DNA from: Acidobacteriota bacterium
Lineage (GTDB): Bacteria > Acidobacteriota > Thermoanaerobaculia > Multivoradales > Multivoraceae
Length of the DNA: 64,000 nt
NCBI GenBank assembly: GCA_029263415.1
Contig: JAJCXN010000041.1
Location: 267,338-331,337 of the forward strand
Reading direction: 5' to 3'
The notes beneath the pieces are model-generated. The model did not search any database and had not been told where the DNA came from. It saw nothing but the letters and a program-made list of their open reading frames with translations. A program made the position numbers and the translations under genes. Positions 54,346-63,998 of the stretch are shown here, piece after piece (positions within the stretch are counted from its first letter, which is position 1; each line of letters starts with the position of its first letter).

Positions 54346-55034
54346 GCGGTGCTGTGTTGCGTGTTGGCATTTTCGGTCGCGGTCGGCTGGGCAGCACCCT
54401 TGCGGAGCATGTCGGGCGGGATCCGTCGACGGAACTCGGCTTCTACGCTGATCGTCGATGCGTTCTCGATCAGCTTGAGCAGGTTGATGTCGCGATCGAC
54501 GCATCGCTGGGAGAGGCGGTGCCGGTGCACGTGGATTGGGCTCTTGCGACGTCGACACCGTTGGTCATCGGGTCGACCGGTTGGTCGAACGAAACGCTGG
54601 CCCGCGATGTGGGCCGGAGGATCGGAGTGATGTTGGCTCCCAACGGCTCGCTTTTGGTTGCGCTGTTTGAACAGTTCGCCGCAGAGTTAGGGAGATTCGT
54701 AGGCGCCGATAGCGATACGGCTGGGTTCCTCGTCGAGCACCATCACGCTGCTAAGCAAGACGCTCCTTCCGGTACCGCGCTGCGTCTGGGACTGGCCTTC
54801 AAAAGCGGAGCCGGCACCTGCTCGGCCGATCTGCCGATTCAGTCGGTGCGCGCTGGGAGTGAGCTTGGGCTTCATCGGTTGGGCGTCGATCTGACCAACG
54901 AGACGCTTGAGATCACCCACCGAGTCCGCGACCGATCGGTGTTCGCAGTAGGCCTCTTGACCGGCGCGCGCTGGTTGGCTCAACCCAACAGAACCGGCCT
55001 GTTCACTCTGGCCGATGTGACGTCCGGCCGCTGA
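54342..55034 (+). CDS. dapB: 4-hydroxy-tetrahydrodipicolinate reductase
   Basis: 230 aa from the ATG overlapping the dapE stop; the frame is open upstream inside dapE only as a shadow. The NAD(P)-binding motif VGIFGRGRLG is at residues 8-17. The signature EHHHAAKQDAPSGTA begins at Glu132, with His133-135 and Lys138 for substrate binding and proton transfer. The protein is shorter than E. coli DapB (273 aa) by about 40 residues, mainly in the N-domain. It reduces the DapA product to tetrahydrodipicolinate in lysine and peptidoglycan precursor synthesis. It is cytosolic and the second gene of the dap operon. Confidence 0.94.
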   Translation: MSGAVLRVGIFGRGRLGSTLAEHVGRDPSTELGFYADRRCVLDQLEQVDVAIDASLGEAVPVHVDWALATSTPLVIGSTGWSNETLARDVGRRIGVMLAPNGSLLVALFEQFAAELGRFVGADSDTAGFLVEHHHAAKQDAPSGTALRLGLAFKSGAGTCSADLPIQSVRAGSELGLHRLGVDLTNETLEITHRVRDRSVFAVGLLTGARWLAQPNRTGLFTLADVTSGR

Positions 55035-55110
55035 TGAGGTTCTCCCTTTTGCCTGGAAGTTCCGTTTCCGACTCACTTCTCATTTCAACTGGCCTTGGAG
55101 GCTTAGTCCG

Positions 55111-56028
55111 ATGATCCCTGAACACCGCGAATCTTTGCTTGTTCAACCCCCGAGCGGCACTTGGGTCGCCCTGCCGACTCCCTTTGATCGAACCGGAGCC
55201 GTGGACCTCTTCGCGCTCAGGAGTGTGGCGAAGCGTTGTGTCGACTGCGGCGTTGACGGGCTGGTTCCACTGGGTACCACCGGTGAGGCGGTGACCCTTA
55301 CCGAATCCGAGCGCGCCGAGGTGGTCGAGGCGTGTGTGGATGTGGCTGGTGATCTGCCAGTGGTGGTGGGAACTGGCTCGAATGCCACACAAACGGCGGT
55401 GCGTTGGACAAAGCAAGCTCGGGCTCTGGGTGCCGACGGAGCGCTTGTGGTGACGCCCTATTACAGCCGACCGAATCGATCGGGGCTTCATGGTCACTAT
55501 GCTGAGATTCAAGAGCGATGTCCTGAGGTTCCTCTGGTCATCTACAACGTTCCGTCGCGAACGGGACTCGATATGGGGGCAGAACTCATGCTCGAGTTGT
55601 TGGAGTTGCCTTCAGTCGTTGCGGTGAAGGAGTCGAGCGGTCGTCTGGATCAGATGGGAGAACTCGCCCGTTGTGCTCCCGAAGGGACCAGCATCTTGGC
55701 TGGAGACGACGGGCTTGCGGTGCCTTCGATTGCTCTTGGAGCCCGTGGTCTGGTTTCGGTAGCGGCGAATGTCAGACCGATTGAGGTGGCCTGCATGGTG
55801 AATGCGGCTCTCAACGTCGAGGGTCCCCGGGCGCTCGAGCTGCATCGGGGACTCGAGCCGTTGGTGCGCGCGCTGTTCCTTGAGACGAATCCGGTACCGC
55901 TCAAAGCGGCGTTGGCGTTGCTGGGCTTGACCGAGAATGTTGTTCGTCTACCACTTTGGCAAGCCTCGAACGAAACTACGGAAGAGCTAGCGATGGTTCT
56001 CGGTCCGCTGGTTCGGGTGGCCTCCTGA
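55111..56028 (+). CDS. dapA: 4-hydroxy-tetrahydrodipicolinate synthase
   Basis: 305 aa; GGAGG lies 9 bases before the ATG at 55111. The (beta/alpha)8 aldolase carries GTTGEAVTL (55-63, pyruvate carboxylate site), YYSRPN, VIYNVPSRTG with Tyr145 and VAVKESSG with the Schiff-base Lys173. It condenses pyruvate and aspartate semialdehyde, the first committed step to DAP and lysine. The 76-base gap from dapB is the largest in the operon; I see no promoter or riboswitch in it. Its stop overlaps the dapD start (TGATG). Confidence 0.95.
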   Translation: MIPEHRESLLVQPPSGTWVALPTPFDRTGAVDLFALRSVAKRCVDCGVDGLVPLGTTGEAVTLTESERAEVVEACVDVAGDLPVVVGTGSNATQTAVRWTKQARALGADGALVVTPYYSRPNRSGLHGHYAEIQERCPEVPLVIYNVPSRTGLDMGAELMLELLELPSVVAVKESSGRLDQMGELARCAPEGTSILAGDDGLAVPSIALGARGLVSVAANVRPIEVACMVNAALNVEGPRALELHRGLEPLVRALFLETNPVPLKAALALLGLTENVVRLPLWQASNETTEELAMVLGPLVRVAS

Positions 56029-56846
56029 TGTCATCGATTCAACACTTGCAGGGGTTCTACAGCCGTCCGGATGATGAGGTGCTGGCCGATCCGCAGTTTG
56101 TTCGGACCCACGCACTACTGTTGGCGGCGCTCGAGGACGGGAGTGTGCGTGCTGCAGTTTGCATTGATGGAGTTTGGCGTGCGGAGGCTTGGGTCAAGCG
56201 TGCAATTCTGTTCGGCTTCCGCAATGCGGAGACTGTCGAAATGCCGAACGGGACAAGTGTTGCTTTCGATCGGAGTACCTATCCGCCTCGCACGTTTCTT
56301 GTGGAGGATCGGGTGCGTTTGGTGCCGGGTGGTTCGGCAGTCCGGCGAGGCGCGCATGTTGCTCCAGGGGTGGTCATCATGCCGCCGTCCTACGTCAATG
56401 TCGGTGCCTATGTTGGCGACGGTTGCATGGTGGACAGTCAAGCACTAGTCGGTTCCTGTGCTCAGATCGGTCGCAACGTTCATCTATCCACCGGCGTCAA
56501 GATTGGTGGCGTTCTGGAACCTATCGGCGCAGCGCCGGTGGTGGTCGAGGATGAATGCTTCATGGGTGCACAAAGCGGTGCCTTCGAGGGTGTTGTGGTT
56601 AGACGCGGTTCGGTGATCGCCCCCGGTGTGTTGCTCACTGCTGCGAGCAGAATCTACGATCTGGTGCGAGATGAGATCGTGCAAGGAGAGGTGCCCGAAC
56701 GGTCCGTGGTGGTGCCTGGATCGCGAGCGCTGAGCGGTCCGTTTGCGACGGAACACGGTCTCTCCGCCTACGCACCACTGATCGTCAAGATCCGAAACCA
56801 TTCAACAGATGCGGCAACGGAGCTGGAGCAAGCACTCAGGTGCTGA
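56028..56846 (+). CDS. dapD: tetrahydrodipicolinate N-succinyltransferase
   Basis: 272 aa from the ATG overlapping the dapA stop. The N-terminal helical part (1-95) has WVKRAILFGFR. The left-handed beta-helix (about 98-220) is shown by hexapeptide repeats such as GAHVAPGVVIMPPSYVNVGA and GSCAQIGRNVHLSTGVKIGG, then DECFMGAQSGAFEGVVVRRG. The C-terminal sheet follows. It transfers succinyl from succinyl-CoA to tetrahydrodipicolinate, so the pathway here is the succinylase branch, in agreement with dapE in the same operon. It is the last gene of the unit; the next gene is convergent after 231 bases with no gene between. Confidence 0.94.
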   Translation: MSSIQHLQGFYSRPDDEVLADPQFVRTHALLLAALEDGSVRAAVCIDGVWRAEAWVKRAILFGFRNAETVEMPNGTSVAFDRSTYPPRTFLVEDRVRLVPGGSAVRRGAHVAPGVVIMPPSYVNVGAYVGDGCMVDSQALVGSCAQIGRNVHLSTGVKIGGVLEPIGAAPVVVEDECFMGAQSGAFEGVVVRRGSVIAPGVLLTAASRIYDLVRDEIVQGEVPERSVVVPGSRALSGPFATEHGLSAYAPLIVKIRNHSTDAATELEQALRC

Positions 56847-57077
56847 TTTGGAACCACAACTCATGACCGGGGACCGAAGTTCAGTTTCGAGGGCGGTATT
56901 CGCAGTTTCGGCGAGCATCTCAGCCGAGCGAAGACGTCGCTGCACCAGCCGCCGATCTATTTGCCCGCGGCTTGCATACGAAGATCGCGCGAAATGGCCG
57001 AGTGAGTTCGGAACTCTCATCAGCACGGTGACGGTCGGTTGGAGGCCCAGATGAAGCTGCAGAGGTCGCAGTGTGAG

Positions 57078-59492
57078 CTAGTTAGCGAGCACCGCGGCGA
57101 CCGCAGCCGTCAACTCCTTTCCGGTCCAAGGCTTTTGAACGAAGCGTGCAACAGGTAGGCCTCGGCATCGCTCCTTCATCTCCTGGGGTGAGTGTCCACT
57201 AATGATGAGGACCGGCGTGGCGGGGTTCAGTTCCTGGATCTCGACAAGCACCTTTTCGCCAGCCATGTCGGGCAAGGTTAAGTCGGTCAAGACGGCAGCG
57301 AAGGATTGATCAGCTCGGAATATCTCTACACCCTGCTCGCCGGTGACAGCGTGCTCTACCTTGTACCCAGCTTTGGTCAAGAGGAGTCTGCACGCTAGGC
57401 CCACCGCCGGGTCATCTTCAACCAGCAGCAGCCGATCCTTACTAACTCGAACCTTCTGGGGGTCCTTTGCAGATTGGCGAGAATGCGGCGATCGTGCGAC
57501 GGAGTCGAACATGGGAAGTACTACTTCAATCGTGGTCCCATGGCCCGGCTCGCTGCAGACCGAAATGCCTCCTTCATGTCCTTTGACAATCCCGATCACC
57601 GCGGCCAGACCTAGGCCACGCCCGACGAACTTGGTGGTGAAGAAGGGATCGAAGATCTTGTCGATCGTGTCCTGAGTCATTCCGAGGCCTTGATCAGAAA
57701 CCCGAAGCGCCGCGTAGCGACCACTGTCCTGTACGGAGCCGAACCGAATGGCTTTGATTTGCTCGCTGGAGAGATCCTCGACCGACGTGGAGACCGTGAT
57801 CTGACCGCCCCTACTTCCTTGCGCCTCGACCGCGTTCTGAATCAGATTCAAGGCAACTTGGTTGATCTGACTCAAGTCGCCAGCCAATGTGACTGGCAGC
57901 ATGGACCAGTCGGTGACGACTTCGTACGGAGCCGCTTGGGGAAAGTCCAGCAGAGTGAGAGTGCGGTCAGCGATCTCGGTTAGGTCAAGGGTGACGATCT
58001 GCTTGTTGCCGCCCCCAGCGAAGGCCGACATCTGACGTGTCAGGCCGCTCGCGTCGACTGCCGCGTTGGCAATGCAGTCGAGGTTCTTGCGCACCGGTGA
58101 GCCCTCGGGCAACGAGAAAGCCGCCAGCTCACTGTGCCCCAGGATGCCTTGCAGCAGGTTGTTGAATTGGTGAGCGAGGCCGCCGGCCATTAGACCAAGG
58201 CTCTCGAGCTTTTGAGCATGTCGGATGGCCAACTCGGCCTGGTGTTGCGCGGTCACGTCCTCCACGACTGCCAGGACAGACTCCATTGCTCCACTAGGGT
58301 CGACCTCTGGTGTGAAGTGGCCGCGGATCCGAGCTTCCGTGCCGAAGCGGGTGATCCAATGTCCGCTACCAACGAAGGGTTTGCCCGTTTCCAAGACGCG
58401 TTGCAGTACTTTCCATAGCTCAGTCTCGCTGAGTGGCGAACCGACAAGGTCGAGTCCGATCATGTCCTGTGGGGAACTGGCGCCGAAGATCTCCTGCGCT
58501 TTCTCATTTGCGGCGGTGATCGTTGAATCCAATGAGATTCGCACCATACCGATTGGCGCGTTCTCGAACAGCTCTCGATAGCGCTTCTCCGAGTGGCGCA
58601 GTACGACTTCAGCTTGCTGGCGAAGACGCCGGTCGAGTACCAACGCGGCCATGTGGGCAACGAGTTCCGCGAGCTCAACGTCCTCTTGTTGCCAGCGCCG
58701 TACTTGGCTGGTCATCTCGTGAGTGATCGCGCCATACACCTGGCCCTCGATGGTGATGGGCACGGCCAGCATCGACCTCGCCTTCTGCGACTCGAGGTAC
58801 AAGCCCTTGAGTTGTTCGGCAATTGAGTCGGCAGAGGTGTCCTCAACCTGTAGTACCTCGCCTGCGAGTAGAACCTCGAAGTGCCTAGGCGAATCTGAAG
58901 CCCTCAGGCGAGGGCCTGATGGCTGGCTGGCAGCGCCGTCCTCGAACAAGCAACGGCGGGCGAGTGTCAATCGATCGTTTGAGAAGGTCCAGACACTGAC
59001 TCGATTCACCTTGATGAGGGTAGCGGCGATCTGCGCAACTAGTCGGAGTGCTTGCGACAGATCATCCGAATCGGCCGATAGGTGCCGGCCCGGCTCCGCC
59101 ATCCTCCCCATCGGTTCTAGGACGGCAGCGACTTCTCGCAGTCTCAGTAGTACCAGGTTGGCTGGCTCGACCGGGATCGACAATGGCGTGGCGCGCAGTT
59201 GATAGGTGCGCTGCTGGCTAATCGCCACAAATACCTTCGCATGGCCGTCTGCCCTTTTGCACAGCGCCGTGACGCCGTCTCCTTGAAGGCCCGTTGATGC
59301 AGTTTCTTGACGAAGGTGGAGGTCGAGTTCACCGATGTCGGCCCCCTGGACGAACAACTCCTCGTCGAAGAAAGTTCTGACTTGTTGGTTTGCGTAGAGC
59401 ACCGCTGACGTGGCGTCGAGCAGGATCAGTCCGTCAGGATCAGTCTCAGCGATCGCCTGGAAGGCTGTGCCGATGGCAGATTGCACGTCCAA
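57078..59492 (-). CDS. hybrid sensor histidine kinase / response regulator
   Basis: 804 aa from a TTG at 59492; AAGGAG is 8 bases upstream and no ATG lies earlier in frame. Order: a PAS-like domain (about 10-115), a GAF domain (about 145-290), a second PAS (about 305-415), the dimerisation/phosphoacceptor helix with LAHQFNNLLQG (His near 441), an HATPase domain (TKFVGRGLGLAAVIGIVKGHEGG) and a C-terminal receiver (LLLVEDDPAVG, VLTDLTLPDM with Asp near 736, KPW). There are no TM helices, so it is a soluble cytosolic sensor. No separate response regulator is adjacent, so the output must be elsewhere. It is divergent from the Gfo/Idh gene. Confidence 0.93.
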   Translation of the reverse strand: MDVQSAIGTAFQAIAETDPDGLILLDATSAVLYANQQVRTFFDEELFVQGADIGELDLHLRQETASTGLQGDGVTALCKRADGHAKVFVAISQQRTYQLRATPLSIPVEPANLVLLRLREVAAVLEPMGRMAEPGRHLSADSDDLSQALRLVAQIAATLIKVNRVSVWTFSNDRLTLARRCLFEDGAASQPSGPRLRASDSPRHFEVLLAGEVLQVEDTSADSIAEQLKGLYLESQKARSMLAVPITIEGQVYGAITHEMTSQVRRWQQEDVELAELVAHMAALVLDRRLRQQAEVVLRHSEKRYRELFENAPIGMVRISLDSTITAANEKAQEIFGASSPQDMIGLDLVGSPLSETELWKVLQRVLETGKPFVGSGHWITRFGTEARIRGHFTPEVDPSGAMESVLAVVEDVTAQHQAELAIRHAQKLESLGLMAGGLAHQFNNLLQGILGHSELAAFSLPEGSPVRKNLDCIANAAVDASGLTRQMSAFAGGGNKQIVTLDLTEIADRTLTLLDFPQAAPYEVVTDWSMLPVTLAGDLSQINQVALNLIQNAVEAQGSRGGQITVSTSVEDLSSEQIKAIRFGSVQDSGRYAALRVSDQGLGMTQDTIDKIFDPFFTTKFVGRGLGLAAVIGIVKGHEGGISVCSEPGHGTTIEVVLPMFDSVARSPHSRQSAKDPQKVRVSKDRLLLVEDDPAVGLACRLLLTKAGYKVEHAVTGEQGVEIFRADQSFAAVLTDLTLPDMAGEKVLVEIQELNPATPVLIISGHSPQEMKERCRGLPVARFVQKPWTGKELTAAVAAVLAN

Positions 59493-59767
59493 CGGGGCGA
59501 CTCCTTGCTACATCATCAGGTGGCTGGCAGGAAGATGGTACTCCACTGTCTCAGACTTTGAGAATTGGTTGTTGCAGAGGGTAGCCAGATGCGAAGCTAA
59601 AAGAGAGCGTACCTACCTCCTACTCAAGTAGCACCTTGAAAGTTTCCGAATTGATGTCCAAGTGTTCAGGTTCAATTCTTCTGAAGATCGGTCAGCCACG
59701 GCTTGAATTCAATCACACGACCGAATTCGCATAGGCTCAGGGCCCCTGCTGTCTACTAGGAACCCAT

Positions 59768-61144
59768 ATGGCGACGCTACACCACATGTCGAGGCGGTCC
59801 ATCCTCAGCGGACTCGGAGCCGCCATCGGCACAATGACGCTTGGTTCGCACCGCGCGGTCAGAGCTCGGAGTGGAGCACTTTTCCTTGAGCCCTCACAAG
59901 AGAAGCGGAAGCCTTCGCGGACGATCACTGCGATCACTTTGGGCGCCGGCAATCGAGGCAACGTATACGGCGACTATGCCGCGGCCTACCCTGACGAGCT
60001 GAACATAGTCGGCGCTGCCGAGCCGATCGAGATCAGGCGACAAAGGTACTCGACGCTGCACTCCATTGCGCCCGGCAACCTGTTCACCACCTGGGAGCAC
60101 GTGTTCGAGCGACCCAAGTTTGCTGACGCCATCATCATCACCACACCCGATGATCTGCACTATGGACCCTGCATGGCGGCACTGGAAATGGGGTACGACG
60201 TCTTGTTGGAGAAGCCGATCTCTCCTTCAGAACAGGAGTGTCGAGAGATCTTGGCCAAGGTTGAAGAGACCGGTCGGATTGTTGCTGTGTGCCACGTTCT
60301 TCGCTACGCGCCGTATTTTCAGAAGTTGAAGGCGATCGCGGCCTCCGGTGTGTTGGGGAAGGTGGTGAGCATGCAGCACTTCGAACCGATCCAGCACCTA
60401 CACATGTCGCACTCGTATGTTCGCGGTAACTGGCACAACTCGAAGGAAACCACTCCCATCCTCTTGGGCAAGTCCTGCCACGACTTGGACATCATCCGGT
60501 GGATCATGGATCAAAGTTGCCGGCGCATCCATGCGTTTGGCGGGCTCGACTGGTTCCATTCTGGCAACGCTCCTGAAGGCAGCACCGCACGGTGCATGGA
60601 TGGCTGCGCGATCGAGGGGAGTTGCACTTATTCGGCGCTCAAGCTGTATCACCGCAGCAGGAACTACACCTATGTGTTTGATCTGCCAGAGGATGAGGCC
60701 GAGCACGGCCCGGCCATCCTCGAGTATTTACGCACCACCAACTACGGACGGTGCGTCTATCGCATGGAGAACGATCAGCCGGATCACTACACGGTCAACA
60801 TGGAGTTCGCAGACGGCGCCACTACCAGTTTCAACATGGAGGCCTTCACCAGCTACCACGGACGACGCACACGAATCATGGGAAGCGAGGGCGACATCGT
60901 CGGTGACATGACCGAGTTCGTACACACTGACTTTGGCTCTGGCGAAGAAACCAAGTGGCGCAGCGAATCCGACGGCCATGGTGGCGGCGACTGGCGGCTG
61001 CTGTCAGATTGGATCCGGGCCATTGATGCGCAAGATCGATCACTTCTGGTGAGTACCATCCAGGAAAGTGTCGAGAGCCACGTGATGGGCTACCGCGCCG
61101 AAAAGAGCAGGCTCAACGGTACCGTCGAAGCGGTCGCCCTTTAG
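59768..61144 (+). CDS. Tat-exported Gfo/Idh/MocA family oxidoreductase
   Basis: 458 aa; AGGAA lies 7 bases before the ATG at 59768. A twin-arginine signal (MSRRSILSGLGAAIGTMTLG, from residue 7) precedes the domain, so it is folded with its cofactor in the cytosol before export. The Rossmann part has ITLGAGNRGNVYG (GAGNRG 59-64), TTPDDLHYGP and EKPIS (148-152), the usual motif with catalytic Lys. The C-domain has KSCHDLDIIRWIM. A Cys cluster (CMDGCAIEGSC) near 280 is typical of the glycoside-linked subset. The likely substrate is a sugar or glycoside. It is divergent from the histidine kinase and followed by a hairpin. Confidence 0.9.
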   Translation: MATLHHMSRRSILSGLGAAIGTMTLGSHRAVRARSGALFLEPSQEKRKPSRTITAITLGAGNRGNVYGDYAAAYPDELNIVGAAEPIEIRRQRYSTLHSIAPGNLFTTWEHVFERPKFADAIIITTPDDLHYGPCMAALEMGYDVLLEKPISPSEQECREILAKVEETGRIVAVCHVLRYAPYFQKLKAIAASGVLGKVVSMQHFEPIQHLHMSHSYVRGNWHNSKETTPILLGKSCHDLDIIRWIMDQSCRRIHAFGGLDWFHSGNAPEGSTARCMDGCAIEGSCTYSALKLYHRSRNYTYVFDLPEDEAEHGPAILEYLRTTNYGRCVYRMENDQPDHYTVNMEFADGATTSFNMEAFTSYHGRRTRIMGSEGDIVGDMTEFVHTDFGSGEETKWRSESDGHGGGDWRLLSDWIRAIDAQDRSLLVSTIQESVESHVMGYRAEKSRLNGTVEAVAL

Positions 61145-61165
61145 GCAACGCCCAGCGTTGTACTC

Positions 61166-61197
61166 TCGCCCACGTTTCGCGAATGCAACGTGGGCGA
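61166..61197 (+). terminator. 11-bp-stem hairpin after the Gfo/Idh gene
   Basis: TCGCCCACGTT (61166-61176) and AACGTGGGCGA (61187-61197) are perfect complements with a 10-base loop, 22 bases past the stop. TGAGCC follows instead of a T-run. It may end this transcript from the left and, read from the right, that of the convergent sulfatase gene. Confidence 0.6.
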
Positions 61198-61305
61198 TGA
61201 GCCGACCGGTTGCCCAGTTGGATGATCACCCAGTCGAGCGAAGGCCCAGTTGGTCGATAGCGCAATCCGGTTGATCGAGCCATCGGTCGATTGAGCGGAC
61301 TACTA

Positions 61306-61329
61306 CACTACTGCACTACTGCACTACTG
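61306..61329. repeat. 8-bp tandem repeat x3 over the sulfatase stop codon
   Basis: Three perfect CACTACTG units (61306-61329), with partial copies on both sides. The minus-strand sulfatase stop (complement of 61324-61326) lies in the third unit. Read in the gene direction the repeat supplies several further stop codons. Confidence 0.85.
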
Positions 61330-63738
61330 CACGTAGCCGAGGCTGCGTAGCCGCTCCAGCTCTGCGCCGTCTAACGCGGCGTTGGCAGCAGAGTCGTCGA
61401 GCCGCGCAGCGGTCGCTTCAGCGCGCCAGTTTTCCATCAGCTTGGCGAGCCGAGTGACGACCTCAGCGTTGTCCGCCGCGACATCGGTGTGGTTGAGGGG
61501 ATCGTTGGTGTGGTCGTAGAGCTCAAAGCTCGGCTCTTCGTCGAGCGGGCCAAGGCGTACGAGCTTCCATCCGTCGGAGATAAGGCTCCAGCCCACCGAC
61601 CCGCGATAGTTCATGGGCATTTCGGTGATTGCTGGTCGACGCCAGGGCGCGGCTTCCGGGTCGTCCCACAGCGGTCGGAGGCTGGCACCTTGGATGTTGG
61701 TCGGCAGGGGCAGTCCTGCTGCCTCGAGCATGGTGGGCATCAGGTCGATGGTCTGCACCGTTTGAGCTACGTCCGCGGCTGGCACGAACGATGGTCCCCA
61801 AAGCAGCATGGGAACCCGGTTCAGCTCGCCGTAGAGGGTGTGGCCGTGAAAGTGCGAATCGTGTTCGAGCAACTCGGTGCCGTGGTCAGCAACTAGGCCG
61901 ATCATCACTTTGTCACGCAGTCCGAGTGCCTCAAGCTTGGCGATGAGCTTCCCGATTTCCATGTCCATGCCTTTGATTGAACCGTCCATGCCGTTCTCTT
62001 CGAGGCGGACGAACTCTGAGGGCTCGATCTTGGCCCCGATGAGCTCGTCCCGTTGTGGCATGCCGAAGCGCTGCATGAGCGGATGCTTGATCAGCGGTCT
62101 GACTTGTTCGGTGTACTCGTCGAGTTGGTCCATGTCGCCGGCCTCAGCGAAGTGCAGCTCGTGTTCCGCGGTTGGCCTGAACGGGCTGTGGGCATCAGCA
62201 ACGTGCAACAGCGCAAAGAACTTGGAATCGCCTCGCTGGTCGAGCCAATCGAGCATCTTAGGCACCAGTTGCAATGAACTCTTGACCGTAGCGCCGTCTT
62301 CGGGATCGCCTTTGTCGGCCATAGCTCCGGTCTCGTGGAGGATCTCGTAGCCTTGGTGGAGGTTGGTCATCCGGCCCACGAAAGGGATGGAGGTCAGGCC
62401 GAAGGTTGCGTAGCCGGCTTCGCGGAAGGCTTCGGCCATGGTGGTGGCCGACGCTGGCAGGCGGTCCGGGAACCATTTGATGGTGTGGGTGGTGGGGTAG
62501 AGCCCGGTTTGAATCGCGGGAACCGAGACTTTGGTCCAGGTCGCTTGGCTGATTGGGTCAGCGAACCGCACGCCTTCGGCAGCGAGTTTGGCGATGTTGG
62601 GTGCCGTGTCGCGGCCGTAGCCGTACGCTTCGAGGTGATCTCGACGCAGAGTATCGGTGATGATCAAGATGACCCCTTGAGGCTGCTCTTGATCGCCCGC
62701 GACGCTTGCTTGCTGATCGCTGGCTGCGGCCTCGCCAGACCTGATTGCCGGAGCGCCCCACAGTCCCAGGGTGCCATCTTCGGCGCCCTGGACCGACATG
62801 GAGATTCGCACGCTCTCGCCGCCTAGCCCGTTCAAGATGTTTTTGCCGGGGTGTTCGTCGAGGTCGAGTTGTGCGGTGTGCCAGACATCGGGTTCAGAGA
62901 CGGGCTGTTCCCAGGTCCGACTGGGTTCACCATCAGCGGAAACTTCAACCCTGAACGTTGTGTCCGCTGACTCAAGTGTGCCCATAGCGAGTTCTAGGAA
63001 CGGGTTGGCTGGTAACTGCACATCGAAGTGCAAGGTCTCGGGTGCTCGAGAAACCAGGGTCTCGCGATAGATCTCAGCGAGTCCCTGCCAGCTTGGCCCA
63101 CTTGGAACGGAGTTCAAGTATTCCTTGCGCAAGATCAACCGAACGCGTTCGATCGCGAACTCGGCGCCCACGGCATCACTCGGGGTTAGGACGAGATGGC
63201 CCGGGCCCTCGCCCATAGAGACGGGATTGGACGGTTTGATGGAGTAGGTCTGCATGTCCTCGCCAGCTTGCAAGGGCGTTTGGAAGATGCCCATCGGATT
63301 GCCAAAGACGGCCGGCAGGATGAGCTTCTCGCCTTGACCGAAGCGCACGGCGAGGTTGGTGCCCGCAGACACGCGTGCCGTCACCTCGATGGACCACAAG
63401 CCGTCTTGTGGTAGCTCAGGGAGCGGCACAACCAATGATGCGCTCGGGCCGAAGCCACCATCGGGCATGGTGACCGTGCCCACGAGTGCATCGTTGTCGA
63501 CCGCTAAGCCGTCGACGCCGATCGGACTCGACCAACCGTTCAGGCCAGCGTCGAAGGTCCAGTTCGCGGCATGGGCGGGCTCTTCGGTTTGCTGTGGTGA
63601 TCCTTCGATGGTCGCATCAGAGATGCGGTCAATCAGGCGGATCGGATCTGTTGATTCGGGCGTTCCCGAGCATGCGCTGAGGCACAAGACGATGCAGCAA
63701 AACGCGAGAACAGGCACGGCAAAGCGGAGGGAGTTCAT
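61324..63738 (-). CDS. sulfatase-fold lipoprotein with large N-terminal domain and Thr nucleophile position
   Basis: 804 aa. The ATG at 63738 has GAGG 8 bases upstream and starts a lipoprotein signal with lipobox LSAC (Cys23); the frame is open to 63846 without support. Residues about 25-370 are beta-rich and carry two jelly-roll-like repeats, as in carbohydrate-binding or dimerisation domains. The alkaline-phosphatase-superfamily domain begins at IITDTLRRDH. The signature region is TWTKVSVPAIQTG, with Thr402 in the nucleophile place. VADHGTELLEHDSHFHGHT gives the metal cluster. The tail RLRSLGYVQ matches the other two sulfatase-fold genes. It is convergent with the Gfo/Idh gene. The substrate is unknown. 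Confidence 0.85.
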   Translation of the reverse strand: MNSLRFAVPVLAFCCIVLCLSACSGTPESTDPIRLIDRISDATIEGSPQQTEEPAHAANWTFDAGLNGWSSPIGVDGLAVDNDALVGTVTMPDGGFGPSASLVVPLPELPQDGLWSIEVTARVSAGTNLAVRFGQGEKLILPAVFGNPMGIFQTPLQAGEDMQTYSIKPSNPVSMGEGPGHLVLTPSDAVGAEFAIERVRLILRKEYLNSVPSGPSWQGLAEIYRETLVSRAPETLHFDVQLPANPFLELAMGTLESADTTFRVEVSADGEPSRTWEQPVSEPDVWHTAQLDLDEHPGKNILNGLGGESVRISMSVQGAEDGTLGLWGAPAIRSGEAAASDQQASVAGDQEQPQGVILIITDTLRRDHLEAYGYGRDTAPNIAKLAAEGVRFADPISQATWTKVSVPAIQTGLYPTTHTIKWFPDRLPASATTMAEAFREAGYATFGLTSIPFVGRMTNLHQGYEILHETGAMADKGDPEDGATVKSSLQLVPKMLDWLDQRGDSKFFALLHVADAHSPFRPTAEHELHFAEAGDMDQLDEYTEQVRPLIKHPLMQRFGMPQRDELIGAKIEPSEFVRLEENGMDGSIKGMDMEIGKLIAKLEALGLRDKVMIGLVADHGTELLEHDSHFHGHTLYGELNRVPMLLWGPSFVPAADVAQTVQTIDLMPTMLEAAGLPLPTNIQGASLRPLWDDPEAAPWRRPAITEMPMNYRGSVGWSLISDGWKLVRLGPLDEEPSFELYDHTNDPLNHTDVAADNAEVVTRLAKLMENWRAEATAARLDDSAANAALDGAELERLRSLGYVQ

Positions 63739-63947
63739 GGTAAGGACCTCGTAAAGAAATGAGCTGGGAAGGATCGGTGCGCTGATTCTACTCGTCAAGA
63801 GCTCGCGCAACAGGCTGGAACTCCTATCCAAACGGCCGCCGTACATCTGGAGCTATCGCTGGAAGTTCGCTGAAGAGTCCCGCTGCGCTCGTATCGTCGC
63901 TCGTTGGGTGGTACATAGGCGTCGACGCGAAGGCGCACAAGGCCTTA

Positions 63948-63998
63948 GATCGCCGACACCGACAGATCGCCGACACCGACAGATCTCCGACACCGACG
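63948..63998. repeat. 17-bp tandem repeat x3 at the right edge
   Basis: Units GATCGCCGACACCGACA at 63948 and 63965 are identical; the third, at 63982, differs at two bases. The window ends 2 bases later, so the array may continue. It lies in an unassigned stretch (63739-64000) upstream of the sulfatase gene with no other feature that I can see. Confidence 0.85.
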
